Assembly: GCF_011764545.1 (NCBI RefSeq)
Contig: NZ_AP022870.1
Span: 2,278,001 to 2,342,000 of the forward strand
Source of the DNA: Phytohabitans flavus
Lineage (GTDB): Bacteria; Actinomycetota; Actinomycetes; Mycobacteriales; Micromonosporaceae
Reading direction: 5' to 3'
DNA: 64,000 nt
The notes under the pieces: model-generated
Database searches by the model: none
What the model saw: only the letters and a program-made list of their open reading frames with translations
What the model was told of the DNA's origin: nothing
Shown here: positions 52,661 to 61,196 of the stretch, piece by piece
Numbering within the stretch: position 1 is the stretch's first letter
Layout: every line of letters starts with the position of its first letter
Position numbers and translations under genes: made by a program

Positions 52661-54450
52661 GTGCTCGGCTCCGCGCTCGCCTGGGTGCGCCGGCGCGACC
52701 CGGCGCTGACCGTCGTCCGCCGTGGGGTGCGGGTCACGACGGCCGCGTGCGTGGGCTTCTACTTCTCCCGGTACGGGCTGCACAACACCCAGATGGCCAC
52801 GTACGCGCTGTTCGGCGCCGTCGCCATGGGCGCGCTCGCACAGATCCCGGGCACCCCCGCGCAACGCTCCCGCACGCTGGTCACGGTGCTGCCGGTCGGG
52901 TACGTGCTGGTGACCGCCGGGACGTTGCTGTCCGTGTCGACCTGGTCCGCCGTGCTCGGCATGCTCGCCTTCGGCTTCGTCATCAGCTATGCCGGTGTCG
53001 GCGGGCCACGGCTCATCGGCCTGGCCGCCGGCGTGCAACTGCTCTACATCCTGCCGAGCTTCCCGCCGTACGACCCCGGCGCCCTGGGCTACCGGCTGGC
53101 CGGGCTGACCATGGCGGTACTGCTGCTCGCGGTGGCCGAGCGGGTGCTGTGGCCGGACCCGGCGCCGGTCCCGTTCAAGGCACTGCTGGCCAATGGGTTC
53201 GCGGCGACCGCCGGCTGCCTGTCGGCGCTGGCCGAAGCGAGCGGCGGAGACGAGCGGAGCCGGGGCCGGACCGCCGAGCGGCTGGCGGAGGCCGAGCGCG
53301 CGGCGGAGGCGACCCGGCCGTACAAGCTCCAGCCGGGGCAGCGGCCGGCGTCGGCAAGCCGGCGGGACCGGGCGCTGGGCCACGCCGGCGGGTTGGTGCA
53401 CATGATCCTGGGCGACACCGCGGACCTGGTGCACAAGGTCGATCCGGCGGCCACCCGCAGCCAGGCCATCGCCACGCTGCTGCACCAGCTCGCGGCCAGT
53501 GCCGAGGCCGCGGCCAGGTCGTTGCGCGGCGAAGGCCCGCCGCCGCAGGCAGCCCCGATCGACGAGGCGCTGGACACCTTCCGGCGCGAACGCCGCGAGG
53601 TGGTACCGGGCCGCGAGGACGCGGATCGGCTGCGTGCCGGCTCGCTCGCGATCGGCATCGGCGAGTGGACCAAGGAGGCGGTCACCGCCGTACGGGTGGC
53701 CGCCGGCGCACCCGCCCGCTGGGGCCCGGTGCCGCCCGCCGCCCAGCCCGGCCCGTTCTGGTACGCCAACCGGCCGGCCCGCTGCTCGGGCTGGGCTGGT
53801 CGCAGGCACTGTTCACGCTGGTCGTCTCGCTTGTCTTTGCCCAGCTGTCGCCGGTCAACTGGCAGCTGGCCGAGGCGCGTGCCATCGACGTCGCGGTCGG
53901 TCTCGCCATCGGCGTGCTGACCGGGCTGCTCGCCTGGCCGCGCGGTAGCGCCGGCGAGCTGCGCCGCGCCACGGCCCGCTTCCTCGTCGCCGCCGCGGCC
54001 GTGGTGCGCCAGACGATCGCGGCGCTGGCCGGCTCCGCACCGGCCGGGTCGGCGCTGCCCATGGCCCGGCGCGGGGGGCTGCTGGCCGAGGCGTCGTACA
54101 CCCTGTACCAGGTCGAGCGGCACCCGTCAGCAGAGGTGGACTGGCCCGGCGCGCTGGACGCCGGGCACCACGCGGTCGGTGGCGCCGACAGCCTCCTGCG
54201 CAGCTCGCCGCCGGCCGAGCCGCTGTCCTGTCACCGTCAGCTCACCGGCTACGCCGACGCGGTCGCCGGCGGCTACGAGCGGCTCGCCGCCGCGCTGCGG
54301 GATCCAAAGCCGCGATGTGAACCGCCGCCGGCCGACCCCGGCGGGTGGCCGACCGACCTCGGACTCGACATGTACCGGCTGAGCGACCTTCGGGTCTGGC
54401 TCGATCGCCTCGCCGAAGACCTGGCCCAGGTGGGGGACCAGCGCCGGTAG
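52661..54450 (+). CDS. FUSC-like membrane protein (aromatic acid exporter type), one-base frameshift
   Basis: Start GTG 52661, with AAGGAG at 52651-52656. A first bundle of about six spans (VRVTTAACVGFYFSRYGLHN, ATYALFGAVAMGALAQIPGT) precedes a long cytoplasmic helical region (about 180-360), then a second membrane bundle. The frame breaks at ANRPARCSG near 53779. The +1 frame gives LLGLGWSQALFTLVVSLVFA and the last spans, then a C-terminal helical domain to 54450. One base restores 596 residues and the two-bundle FUSC/YccS layout. Such proteins export aromatic acids or lipophilic compounds; substrate unknown. Confidence 0.8.
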
Positions 54451-54460
54451 CGTGCCCGGC

Positions 54461-55192
54461 TCAGCGGGCGACGTAACCGCCGTCCACGCTGAGGATCGTC
54501 CCGGTGATCCCGGCGGAGTCCGGCGAGGCCAGAAAGGCGATGGCCCGAGCGACCTCGTCGGGGGTCGACATGCGACCGATCGGATGGTTGCTCAACGTGA
54601 TGGCGAGGCTCGCCGCCGGATCGGGGTCGGCCGCCCGCGTCTCGGCCATGAAGTCGGTGTCGACCGCGCCGGGCGCGACGGCGTTGACCCGCACGCCGCG
54701 ACTCCCGTACTCGATCGCCAACTGGCGGGTCAGCTGGACGATCGCGCCCTTGGTCATCGCGTACACGCTCTGGTTCGCGATACCGACAAGGCCGGAGATC
54801 GAGGCGACGTTGACGATGCTGCCGCCGACCTCGGTCAGGTGGGGCAGCGCGGCCCGGGCGAACCGGAACGCCGGCCGCACGTTCACCGCGAAGAGGGCGT
54901 CGAAGTCCTCGTCGGTGGTGTCCAGGATGGGCCGGCGCAGGAAGCGGGCGGCGTTGTTGACCAGCAGGTCGAGCCGGCCGAAGGTGGCCACCGCGCGGTC
55001 GACCACGTCGCCCGGCGTCTCGGCGGTCGCCACGTCGGCGGGCAGCGGCACGACCCAGCCCTCCTCGGCGAGGTCCGCCACCGCCGGCGAGATGTCGACG
55101 GCGACGATCCGGTATCCCGCGGCCCGCAGCCGCACCACAGTGCTGCGGCCGATGCCCCGGGCGGCGCCGGTCACGACGGCGGTCAGATCCAT
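54461..55192 (-). CDS. Short-chain dehydrogenase/reductase (classical SDR)
   Basis: 243 residues. I choose ATG 55192, with GGAG seven bases upstream; longer starts would run into the palindrome at 55224. Cofactor motif TGAARGIG, NNAA in LLVNNAARF, catalytic Ser in VNVASISG and YAMTK (Tyr and Lys). C-terminal TGTILSVDGGYVAR is typical. It oxidises or reduces an alcohol/ketone with NAD(P). Divergent from the IclR regulator and probably part of the same catabolic unit. Confidence 0.92.
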   Translation of the reverse strand: MDLTAVVTGAARGIGRSTVVRLRAAGYRIVAVDISPAVADLAEEGWVVPLPADVATAETPGDVVDRAVATFGRLDLLVNNAARFLRRPILDTTDEDFDALFAVNVRPAFRFARAALPHLTEVGGSIVNVASISGLVGIANQSVYAMTKGAIVQLTRQLAIEYGSRGVRVNAVAPGAVDTDFMAETRAADPDPAASLAITLSNHPIGRMSTPDEVARAIAFLASPDSAGITGTILSVDGGYVAR

Positions 55193-55223
55193 ATAGGTCT
55201 CCATCCCGGCTGCTGGTATAGGC

Positions 55224-55240
55224 ATCCTGTTATCCAGGAT
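55224..55240. promoter_or_regulatory. Inverted repeat in the SDR-IclR intergenic region
   Basis: ATCCTGTTATCCAGGAT: perfect six-base arms around five bases. A candidate IclR operator between the divergent SDR and IclR genes. Confidence 0.45.
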
Positions 55241-55335
55241 GACGTGAGGCTAGGTGCCGGTACCTGGGCAGTCAAGGGGTCGCGCGACGCTTCGTCTAAC
55301 TTCACAGAAATCTGGCGGAAATCTTGTTCAAGGTC

Positions 55336-55366
55336 TTGACACGACGTCGGCGTGATCACCTACAGT
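55336..55366 (+). promoter_or_regulatory. Predicted promoter of the IclR gene
   Basis: TTGACA (55336-55341) and TACAGT (55361-55366), spacing 19. The spacing is one to two bases longer than ideal, so support is moderate. Confidence 0.45.
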
Positions 55367-55438
55367 CCCCGTACCGAATAGCCGGATGGCCGCCCCGCAA
55401 TGCGGGACGGCGACCAAGGTAGCGAGGGGAGTGCACCG

Positions 55439-56215
55439 ATGGCCGACACCCGGGGTCCGCGTCCCGCCAGCGATGGGCTGGAGATCGCCAGCGGGGACAT
55501 CCAGGTGGTCGCGCGGGTCGCGCAGCTCCTCCGGCTGCTGGCGGTCAACGAGACCATCGACCTCGTGTCCGCCGCCGAGGAGTTGGGCGTCGGTAAGTCC
55601 ACCGCCCATCGTTACCTGGCGTCGATGGAAAACCACAGTCTTTTACAACGACGTGACCGAAACCGGTACGAGTTCGGCGTCCTTCTCGCCGAGCTGGGCA
55701 CGATAGCGCTGTCCCGGCTCGGCGTGACCGACCTGGCCGGGCCGGTGATGGAAGAGATCAGCGTGCGGGTGCGCCACACGGTCGTGCTCAGCGTGTGGAA
55801 CGGCCACGCTCCCGTCGTGGCACGAGTGCACGAGGACAGCAGCCGTACGGCGCACGTGTCGATCGCGGTCGGCAGCCGGCTCCGCCCCGGCACGGCCCAG
55901 GCCATGGTCTTCTGGGCCTTCCGGGGCGAGTCGTTCTACAGGTTCGGCGCGAAGGCGGCGGACGCGACCGAAGAAGAGTTGGCGGAGGTTCGCCGGACCG
56001 GGATCGCGGTCCGGGTGAGCCCAAGCGAAGGCGTCAGCGCGGTGGCTACCCCGGTGCGAGATCCGGCCGGACAGGTCGTCGCCACGCTGGCCGTTGTCGG
56101 CATCTCCCAGTTTGTGCCGCAGGATACCGACAGCCCGGTGGCGCGCGCCCTCTTGGCGGGCGCCGAAACGATCACCCGGCGGATGGTCAACCCGCTCGAG
56201 AGCGGAGCGGATTGA
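55439..56215 (+). CDS. IclR-family transcriptional regulator
   Basis: 258 residues from ATG 55439 with GAGGGGA upstream. The winged helix is TIDLVSAAEELGVGKSTAHR, followed by YLASMENHSLLQRR. The C-terminal GAF-like effector domain has VLSVWNGHAPVVARVHEDSS and VSAVATPVRDPAGQVVATLA. IclR proteins control catabolic operons in response to the substrate or an intermediate. It precedes the ABC importer genes, the probable targets. Confidence 0.93.
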   Translation: MADTRGPRPASDGLEIASGDIQVVARVAQLLRLLAVNETIDLVSAAEELGVGKSTAHRYLASMENHSLLQRRDRNRYEFGVLLAELGTIALSRLGVTDLAGPVMEEISVRVRHTVVLSVWNGHAPVVARVHEDSSRTAHVSIAVGSRLRPGTAQAMVFWAFRGESFYRFGAKAADATEEELAEVRRTGIAVRVSPSEGVSAVATPVRDPAGQVVATLAVVGISQFVPQDTDSPVARALLAGAETITRRMVNPLESGAD

Positions 56216-56373
56216 CGTCGAGGCCTGGACGCCGCCGCTGAGACCGGCGCGCCGGGTATCGAAGCCGGGCTGATCCCGGGAAGTCGCCGACCCAGAGTTC
56301 ATCCGTGAGCGGGAGCGGCGTGATGTTCCCGATCGTCGAGACAGTCCCCGATTGTCGAAAAAAGGGCGAAATA

Positions 56374-57426
56374 ATGAAGACACTTCGTTTCTTTTCCTTG
56401 GTTGCGATAAGTTCCCTGCTACTTACGGCCTGCGGCGCGGGTGGTGACTCCGGCGGCGGTACGGGCGAGCAGAAGCTGACCTGGGCGAGCACCGGCGGAC
56501 AGTTCCAGGAAGACGAGAAGAAGGCTCTCCAGGAGCCCTTCACCACCAAGACCGGCACCCAGTTCACGAACATCAGCCCGGCCGAGATCGCACAGGTCCG
56601 GACCATGGTGAAGTCGGGCAAGACGATCTGGGACCTGGCCAACATGAGCTGGATCTACGCCGGCGCGTACTGCGGGGAGCTGTTCGAGAAGCTGGACGAC
56701 CCGGCTCTGGACCGGGCCAAGTTCCCGCCGGGTACGACCGGGGACTGCTTCGTCCCCACCTACCGGTACGCCAACATCTTCAGCTACAACGCCGACCTCT
56801 ACCCGAACGAGAAGCCGACGAAGATCGAGGACTTCTTCGACGTCAAGCGCTTCCCAGGAAAGCGGATCGTCTACGACTACCCGAAGGCCGGGCTCCTCGA
56901 GGCCGCGCTTGTCGCCGACGGTGTGCCGCCGGAGAAGGTGTACCCGATCGACCTCGATCGGGCGCTCAAGAAGATTGACACGATCAAGAGCTCGATCGTC
57001 TTCGCACCGAGCTACGGCGCCATCCAGCAGATGCTCGTGGACCGCCAGGCGAGCATGGTGCTCACCGTGACGGCGCGGTCGATCGTCAGCGCGCAGAGTG
57101 GCGCCAAGCTCGTACCGGTCTGGGACTTCAACACCACCGACATCGGCGCGCTGGTCATCCCGAAGGGCACCCCGAACAAGCAGCTCGCCCAGCAGATGCT
57201 CGCCTTCGTCACCGAACCCGAGCAGGCCACCGCGTACGCGAAGCTGACCGGCACGGCCCCCGCGCGGAGCGAGGTCGACATCGCCTCGATCGGCTACACC
57301 GAGCAGCAGAAGTCGTTCAACGCGTTCCTGCCCGACCGCGGCCGGCTCGTCGAGCAGGACAAGCAGTGGTGGATCGACAACACCGACGCGGTCGTCAAGC
57401 GCTGGACCAGTTGGAAGGTTGGCTGA
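56374..57426 (+). CDS. PotD-like (polyamine-type) substrate-binding lipoprotein
   Basis: 350 residues. ATG 56374 chosen since MKTLRFFSLVAISSLLLTAC is a proper lipoprotein signal (lipobox LLTAC, Cys20). The mature protein is a spermidine/putrescine-type binding fold with WASTGGQFQEDEKKALQEPF, YNADLYPNEKPTKIEDFFD and SIVFAPSYGAIQQMLVDRQ. A diverged paralogue is encoded at the right edge of the window. The ligand is not necessarily a polyamine: neighbours suggest an organic acid or quaternary amine. Confidence 0.92.
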   Translation: MKTLRFFSLVAISSLLLTACGAGGDSGGGTGEQKLTWASTGGQFQEDEKKALQEPFTTKTGTQFTNISPAEIAQVRTMVKSGKTIWDLANMSWIYAGAYCGELFEKLDDPALDRAKFPPGTTGDCFVPTYRYANIFSYNADLYPNEKPTKIEDFFDVKRFPGKRIVYDYPKAGLLEAALVADGVPPEKVYPIDLDRALKKIDTIKSSIVFAPSYGAIQQMLVDRQASMVLTVTARSIVSAQSGAKLVPVWDFNTTDIGALVIPKGTPNKQLAQQMLAFVTEPEQATAYAKLTGTAPARSEVDIASIGYTEQQKSFNAFLPDRGRLVEQDKQWWIDNTDAVVKRWTSWKVG

Positions 57427-57431
57427 CACGA

Positions 57432-59141
57432 ATGGCTGCCCCCACAGCCACGGCCGAGGCGCCCACCGCGGGGCGCCTCGCCCGGCCCCGCTTCGACCGG
57501 ACGCGGGCCAGCGGCTGGCTGCTCCTGCTGCCGGCACTGGCCGCCCTGGCTGTCCTGTTCGTACTGCCCCTCTCGAACGTCTTCGTGGACAGCGTCACCG
57601 AGCCGGAGGCGGGTCTCGGCAACTACGCGTCGCTGTTCACCGACGGGTACACGCTCCGCGTGCTCGGCCGGACGCTGCTCGTGGCGTTCGTCGTCTCGGC
57701 GGCGGGGCTGCTGCTGGCCTACCCGTACGCGTACGCGATGACGCTTGTCGGCCCGATGATGCGGGCCGTGCTGGTGACCATCGTGCTCATTCCATTTTGG
57801 ACGAGCATGATGGCGCGCAACTTCGCCTGGATGGTCCTGATGCAGGACGAGGGCCTGATCCAGCGGATGATCTCGCCGTTCGGGCTCGGTGACGTCACCC
57901 TGCTCGGCACCACGCTGGCCGTCGGGATCTCGATGACCCAGGTGCTCCTGCCGTTCCTGGTGCTGCCGATGTACAGCGCGATGGACCAGATCGACCGGCG
58001 GCTGCTGTCGGCCGCCCAGAGCCTGGGCGCACCACGGGGACGGGCCTTCCGGCGGATCTACCTGCCGCTGTCCATGCCCGGCATCGTCGCCGGTGTGTCC
58101 CTCGTCTTCGTGCTGGCGCTGGGCTTCTACGTCACGCCCGCCCTGCTGGGCTCGACGCGGAACGCGATGATCGCCCAGGTCATCAACGTACGCACCAAGG
58201 AGCTGCTCGACTTCGGCGGTGCCGGTGCGATGGGCGTCCTGCTGCTCGTCGTCACGCTGCTCGTGCTCGGCGTCAGCCGCCGCCTCGCGGGACAGCGCGC
58301 GTCGGCCGTGGCACCCGGCTACCAGCCGGCGCGCTCGTCCGGAAAGGGAGGCCAGCCAGGGGAGCTGCGGCCGTGGCTCAAGGGGTACACGGCACTCGTC
58401 GCGATCCTGCTGGCCGCGCCGACCCTCGTGGTGATCCCGATGAGCTTCTCCTCGGGTACCACCTTCAAGTTCCCGCCGGACGGCTGGTCGCTGCGGTGGT
58501 ACGAGCGGCTCTTCACCTCGCCGGAGTGGACTGCGGCGATCTTCAACTCGATCCAGGCGGGACTCTTCACCGCGCTGCTCGCGACGCTGCTCGGCACCAC
58601 GGCGGCCCTCGGGCTGATGCGCCTGGCCCCGCGCTGGCGCGGCGCGCTCAACGGGCTCCTGCTCTCGCCGCTCATCGTCCCGCACATCCTTGTAGCGCTG
58701 GTGGTCTTCGCCGCGTTCCTCCAATGGGGACTGAACGGCACGCTCTTCGGCATCATCCTGGCGCACACCGCGATGGCCATCCCGTTCGTGGTGATCGCGG
58801 TGACCGCACGGCTGCAAGGGATGGACAGCCGCCTGCCCGGTGTGGCGGCGAGCCTGGGCGCCAGCCCGTTCTCCGCGTTCCGCCGGGTGACGTTTCCCCT
58901 GCTGCTGCCCGGCATCCTGTCCGGCGCCGTACTGGCGTTCGTGACCTCGCTGGACGAAGTGGTCATCGCCCTGTTCCTCCAGGCGCCGGGTGCGATCACG
59001 CTCCCGGTCCAGATGTTCAACAGCGTCACCGTCCAGATCGACCCGACGATATCCGCCGCGTCGAGCCTGATCGTCGTCCTCGTGAGCGTGCCCATCCTGC
59101 TCGCCCAAGTCATCGGCGCGCGGCGCGGAAAGGGAAGGTAA
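57432..59141 (+). CDS. Fused dual ABC permease (PotB-PotC type in one chain)
   Basis: 569 residues from ATG 57432. Two complete permease units are joined: residues about 1-285 with EAA loop AAQSLGAPRGRAFRRIYLPL, and about 310-569 with AASLGASPFSAFRRVTFPLL. A charged linker (AGQRASAVAPGYQPARSSGK) separates them. Normally PotB and PotC are separate genes of about 280 residues each, so this single chain supplies the whole channel. The reading frame is intact through the junction. The ATPase gene begins two bases after the stop. Confidence 0.92.
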   Translation: MAAPTATAEAPTAGRLARPRFDRTRASGWLLLLPALAALAVLFVLPLSNVFVDSVTEPEAGLGNYASLFTDGYTLRVLGRTLLVAFVVSAAGLLLAYPYAYAMTLVGPMMRAVLVTIVLIPFWTSMMARNFAWMVLMQDEGLIQRMISPFGLGDVTLLGTTLAVGISMTQVLLPFLVLPMYSAMDQIDRRLLSAAQSLGAPRGRAFRRIYLPLSMPGIVAGVSLVFVLALGFYVTPALLGSTRNAMIAQVINVRTKELLDFGGAGAMGVLLLVVTLLVLGVSRRLAGQRASAVAPGYQPARSSGKGGQPGELRPWLKGYTALVAILLAAPTLVVIPMSFSSGTTFKFPPDGWSLRWYERLFTSPEWTAAIFNSIQAGLFTALLATLLGTTAALGLMRLAPRWRGALNGLLLSPLIVPHILVALVVFAAFLQWGLNGTLFGIILAHTAMAIPFVVIAVTARLQGMDSRLPGVAASLGASPFSAFRRVTFPLLLPGILSGAVLAFVTSLDEVVIALFLQAPGAITLPVQMFNSVTVQIDPTISAASSLIVVLVSVPILLAQVIGARRGKGR

Positions 59142-59143
59142 CC

Positions 59144-60220
59144 GTGAGAAGTGGTGGGGGACGGATCGAGCTGGTGGACCTCTGCAAGCGGTACGGGTCC
59201 AACGACCCGCCAGCGGTGGACCACATCGACATCGACATCCAGCCGGGTGAGTTCATCACCCTGCTGGGCCCGAGCGGCTCGGGGAAGACGACGACGCTGA
59301 ACATGATCGTCGGCTTCATCGCACCGACCTCGGGTGGCATCCGGCTCAACGGCCGGGACATCTCTCGGCTCCCGTCGCACAAGCGCGAGTTCGGCATGGT
59401 GTTCCAGAACTACGCGCTCTTCCCGCACCTGACCGTGGCGCAGAACGTGGCCTTTCCCTTGCGCGAGCGCAACGTGTCCAAAGTGGAGACAGCGCGGCGG
59501 GTGGGCGAGGCGCTGGAGCTCGTCGACCTGGGTGGCATGGACAAGCGCCGCCCGCACGAGCTGTCCGGCGGGCAGCAGCAACGGGTGGCGCTGGCCCGCG
59601 CGGTGGTCTTCTCGCCCAGCGTGCTGCTGCTCGACGAGCCGCTCAGCGCGCTCGACCGCAAGCTCCGGCAGTCGCTCCAGCGCGAGGTCAAGCGGCTGCA
59701 CCGCGAGCTGAAGCTCACCTTCGTCTTCGTCACGCACGACCAGGACGAGGCGATGACGCTGTCCGACCGGATCGCCATCTTCGACCGAGGGCGGATCGAC
59801 TCCCTCGGTACCCCCGCAGACCTCTACCACCGGCCGGCGACACAGTTCGCCGCGCGGTTTCTGGGCGAGTCCAACGTCTTCGCCGGCCGGTACCTGGCCG
59901 ACGACGTCTACGAGTGGCACGGTCGCAAGTGGACGGTCGGCGAACAGGGGCGCGGTACCGGGGAGCGGGTGCTGATCGTACGGCCCGAGCGCACAAGCCT
60001 CGCCCTCGACGAGGAGTCGGTCCCGTCCGGATCCAACGCCGCCGACGCGGTGGTCACGGACGTCTCGTTCTACGGCACGTACAACCGGATCGAGCTGACG
60101 TACGGCGACGGCTCGGTCGGCTGTGCCGCGCTACCCGTCGGCACACCCGCCGCCGTGCGGCCAGGTGCCAAGGTGGTCGCCCATTGGCGGCCCGAAGACC
60201 AGGTCCTGGTGACCAAGTGA
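59144..60220 (+). CDS. ABC importer ATP-binding protein (PotA-like)
   Basis: 358 residues from GTG 59144. Walker A LLGPSGSGKTTT, Q-loop FQNYALFPHLTV, signature LSGGQQQRVALARA, Walker B VLLLDEPLSALD and switch FVTHDQDEAMTL. The C-terminal TOBE region (about 270-358: VLIVRPERTSL, FYGTYNRIELTYG) is that of PotA/MalK-type ATPases. It powers the fused permease encoded just upstream. Confidence 0.95.
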   Translation: MRSGGGRIELVDLCKRYGSNDPPAVDHIDIDIQPGEFITLLGPSGSGKTTTLNMIVGFIAPTSGGIRLNGRDISRLPSHKREFGMVFQNYALFPHLTVAQNVAFPLRERNVSKVETARRVGEALELVDLGGMDKRRPHELSGGQQQRVALARAVVFSPSVLLLDEPLSALDRKLRQSLQREVKRLHRELKLTFVFVTHDQDEAMTLSDRIAIFDRGRIDSLGTPADLYHRPATQFAARFLGESNVFAGRYLADDVYEWHGRKWTVGEQGRGTGERVLIVRPERTSLALDEESVPSGSNAADAVVTDVSFYGTYNRIELTYGDGSVGCAALPVGTPAAVRPGAKVVAHWRPEDQVLVTK

Positions 60221-60251
60221 AGAAGAGCAAGCTAGACGCGAAGGAAGCAGC

Positions 60252-61192
60252 ATGATCGCAGAGGTCTCATTGTTGGACCCCGAACTGGACGCGGGCCGGG
60301 AGGTGCCCGACGAGGAGGTGGATCGCCTGCTGGTCGGCGCGGTCGACCTGCACCAGCACCCCGGGCCGAGTCCGTTCCCCGGCGGATGAGCATCCTCGAC
60401 GCGGCGCGCGACGCCGCGGGCGCGGGATTCCGCGCGATCGTGGCCAAGTCGCACCACCACAGCATGGTCACCGACATCCTCGCGCTGCGCTCGGCGGGAC
60501 TCGCCGACCTCCCGATCGAGGTCGTCGGCGGGATCGCGCTCAACCGGACCGTCGGCGGCCTCAACCCGTACGCCGTCGAGCTGGCCCTGCGCATGGGCGG
60601 CAGGGTGGTGTGGTTTCCCACGCTCTCCTCCGCCGCCCACGTCAAGCACCACGAGGGGCACGACTCAGGCTTTCCCACCTCGGTGGTGGAGCTGCGCCCG
60701 CAGCCGCCGCTCTCGATCCTCGACGAGAGCGGCGCGGTGCTCCCGGAGGTCAGGGACATCCTGTCGGTGATCGCGGCCGAAGATGCCGTGCTGACCTGCG
60801 GCCACCTCGGTGTCACCGAGTCACAGCGGCTCATCGACGCGGGGCTCGAGGCGGGCGTACAACGCATCGTCGTCAACCACCCGTGCTTCGTCGTGGGCGC
60901 GTCGGTGGAGCAGGCGGCGGCCTGGGCGCGGCAGGGTGTCTACATCGAACACTGCGCGGTCATGTACTTCGGCCGCCCGGAGCGCCGGCGGGACCTGGGG
61001 GAGCTGCTCACGTTCATCAAGGCGGTCGGCCCCGGGCAGACCGTCATCTCCTCGGACTCGGGCCAGAAGAACAACCCGCTGCCGGTGACGCTCTACCGCA
61101 GGGCCGTCCGCGCGCTGCTGGACGCCGGCGTCACGGAGGCGGAGACCCGGCAGCTCGTGGGGACGAACGCGGGGCAGCTACTGCTGGGGTAG
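60252..61192 (+). CDS. DUF6282 amidohydrolase-like protein, one-base frameshift
   Basis: ATG 60252 (MIAEVSLLDPELDAGREVPD) with GGAAG upstream. It reads to VGAVDLHQHPGPSPFPGG and a premature stop, while the next frame begins RMSILDAARDAAGAGFRAIV. One extra C near 60376-60380 (TTCCCC) gives ...PFPRRMSILD and 313 residues. Metal-site residues are DLHQHPGPSP, KSHHHS, TCGHLG, VNHP and ISSDSGQ, an amidohydrolase (TIM-barrel) set. It lies in the ABC importer operon and probably hydrolyses the imported compound. Confidence 0.8.
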
Positions 61193-61196
61193 CTGC

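Noticed and set aside
57294..59108. 600-codon minus-strand frame opposite the fused permease
   Set aside because: Shadow of the permease: Asp/Arg/Gln/His-rich with no family signature.
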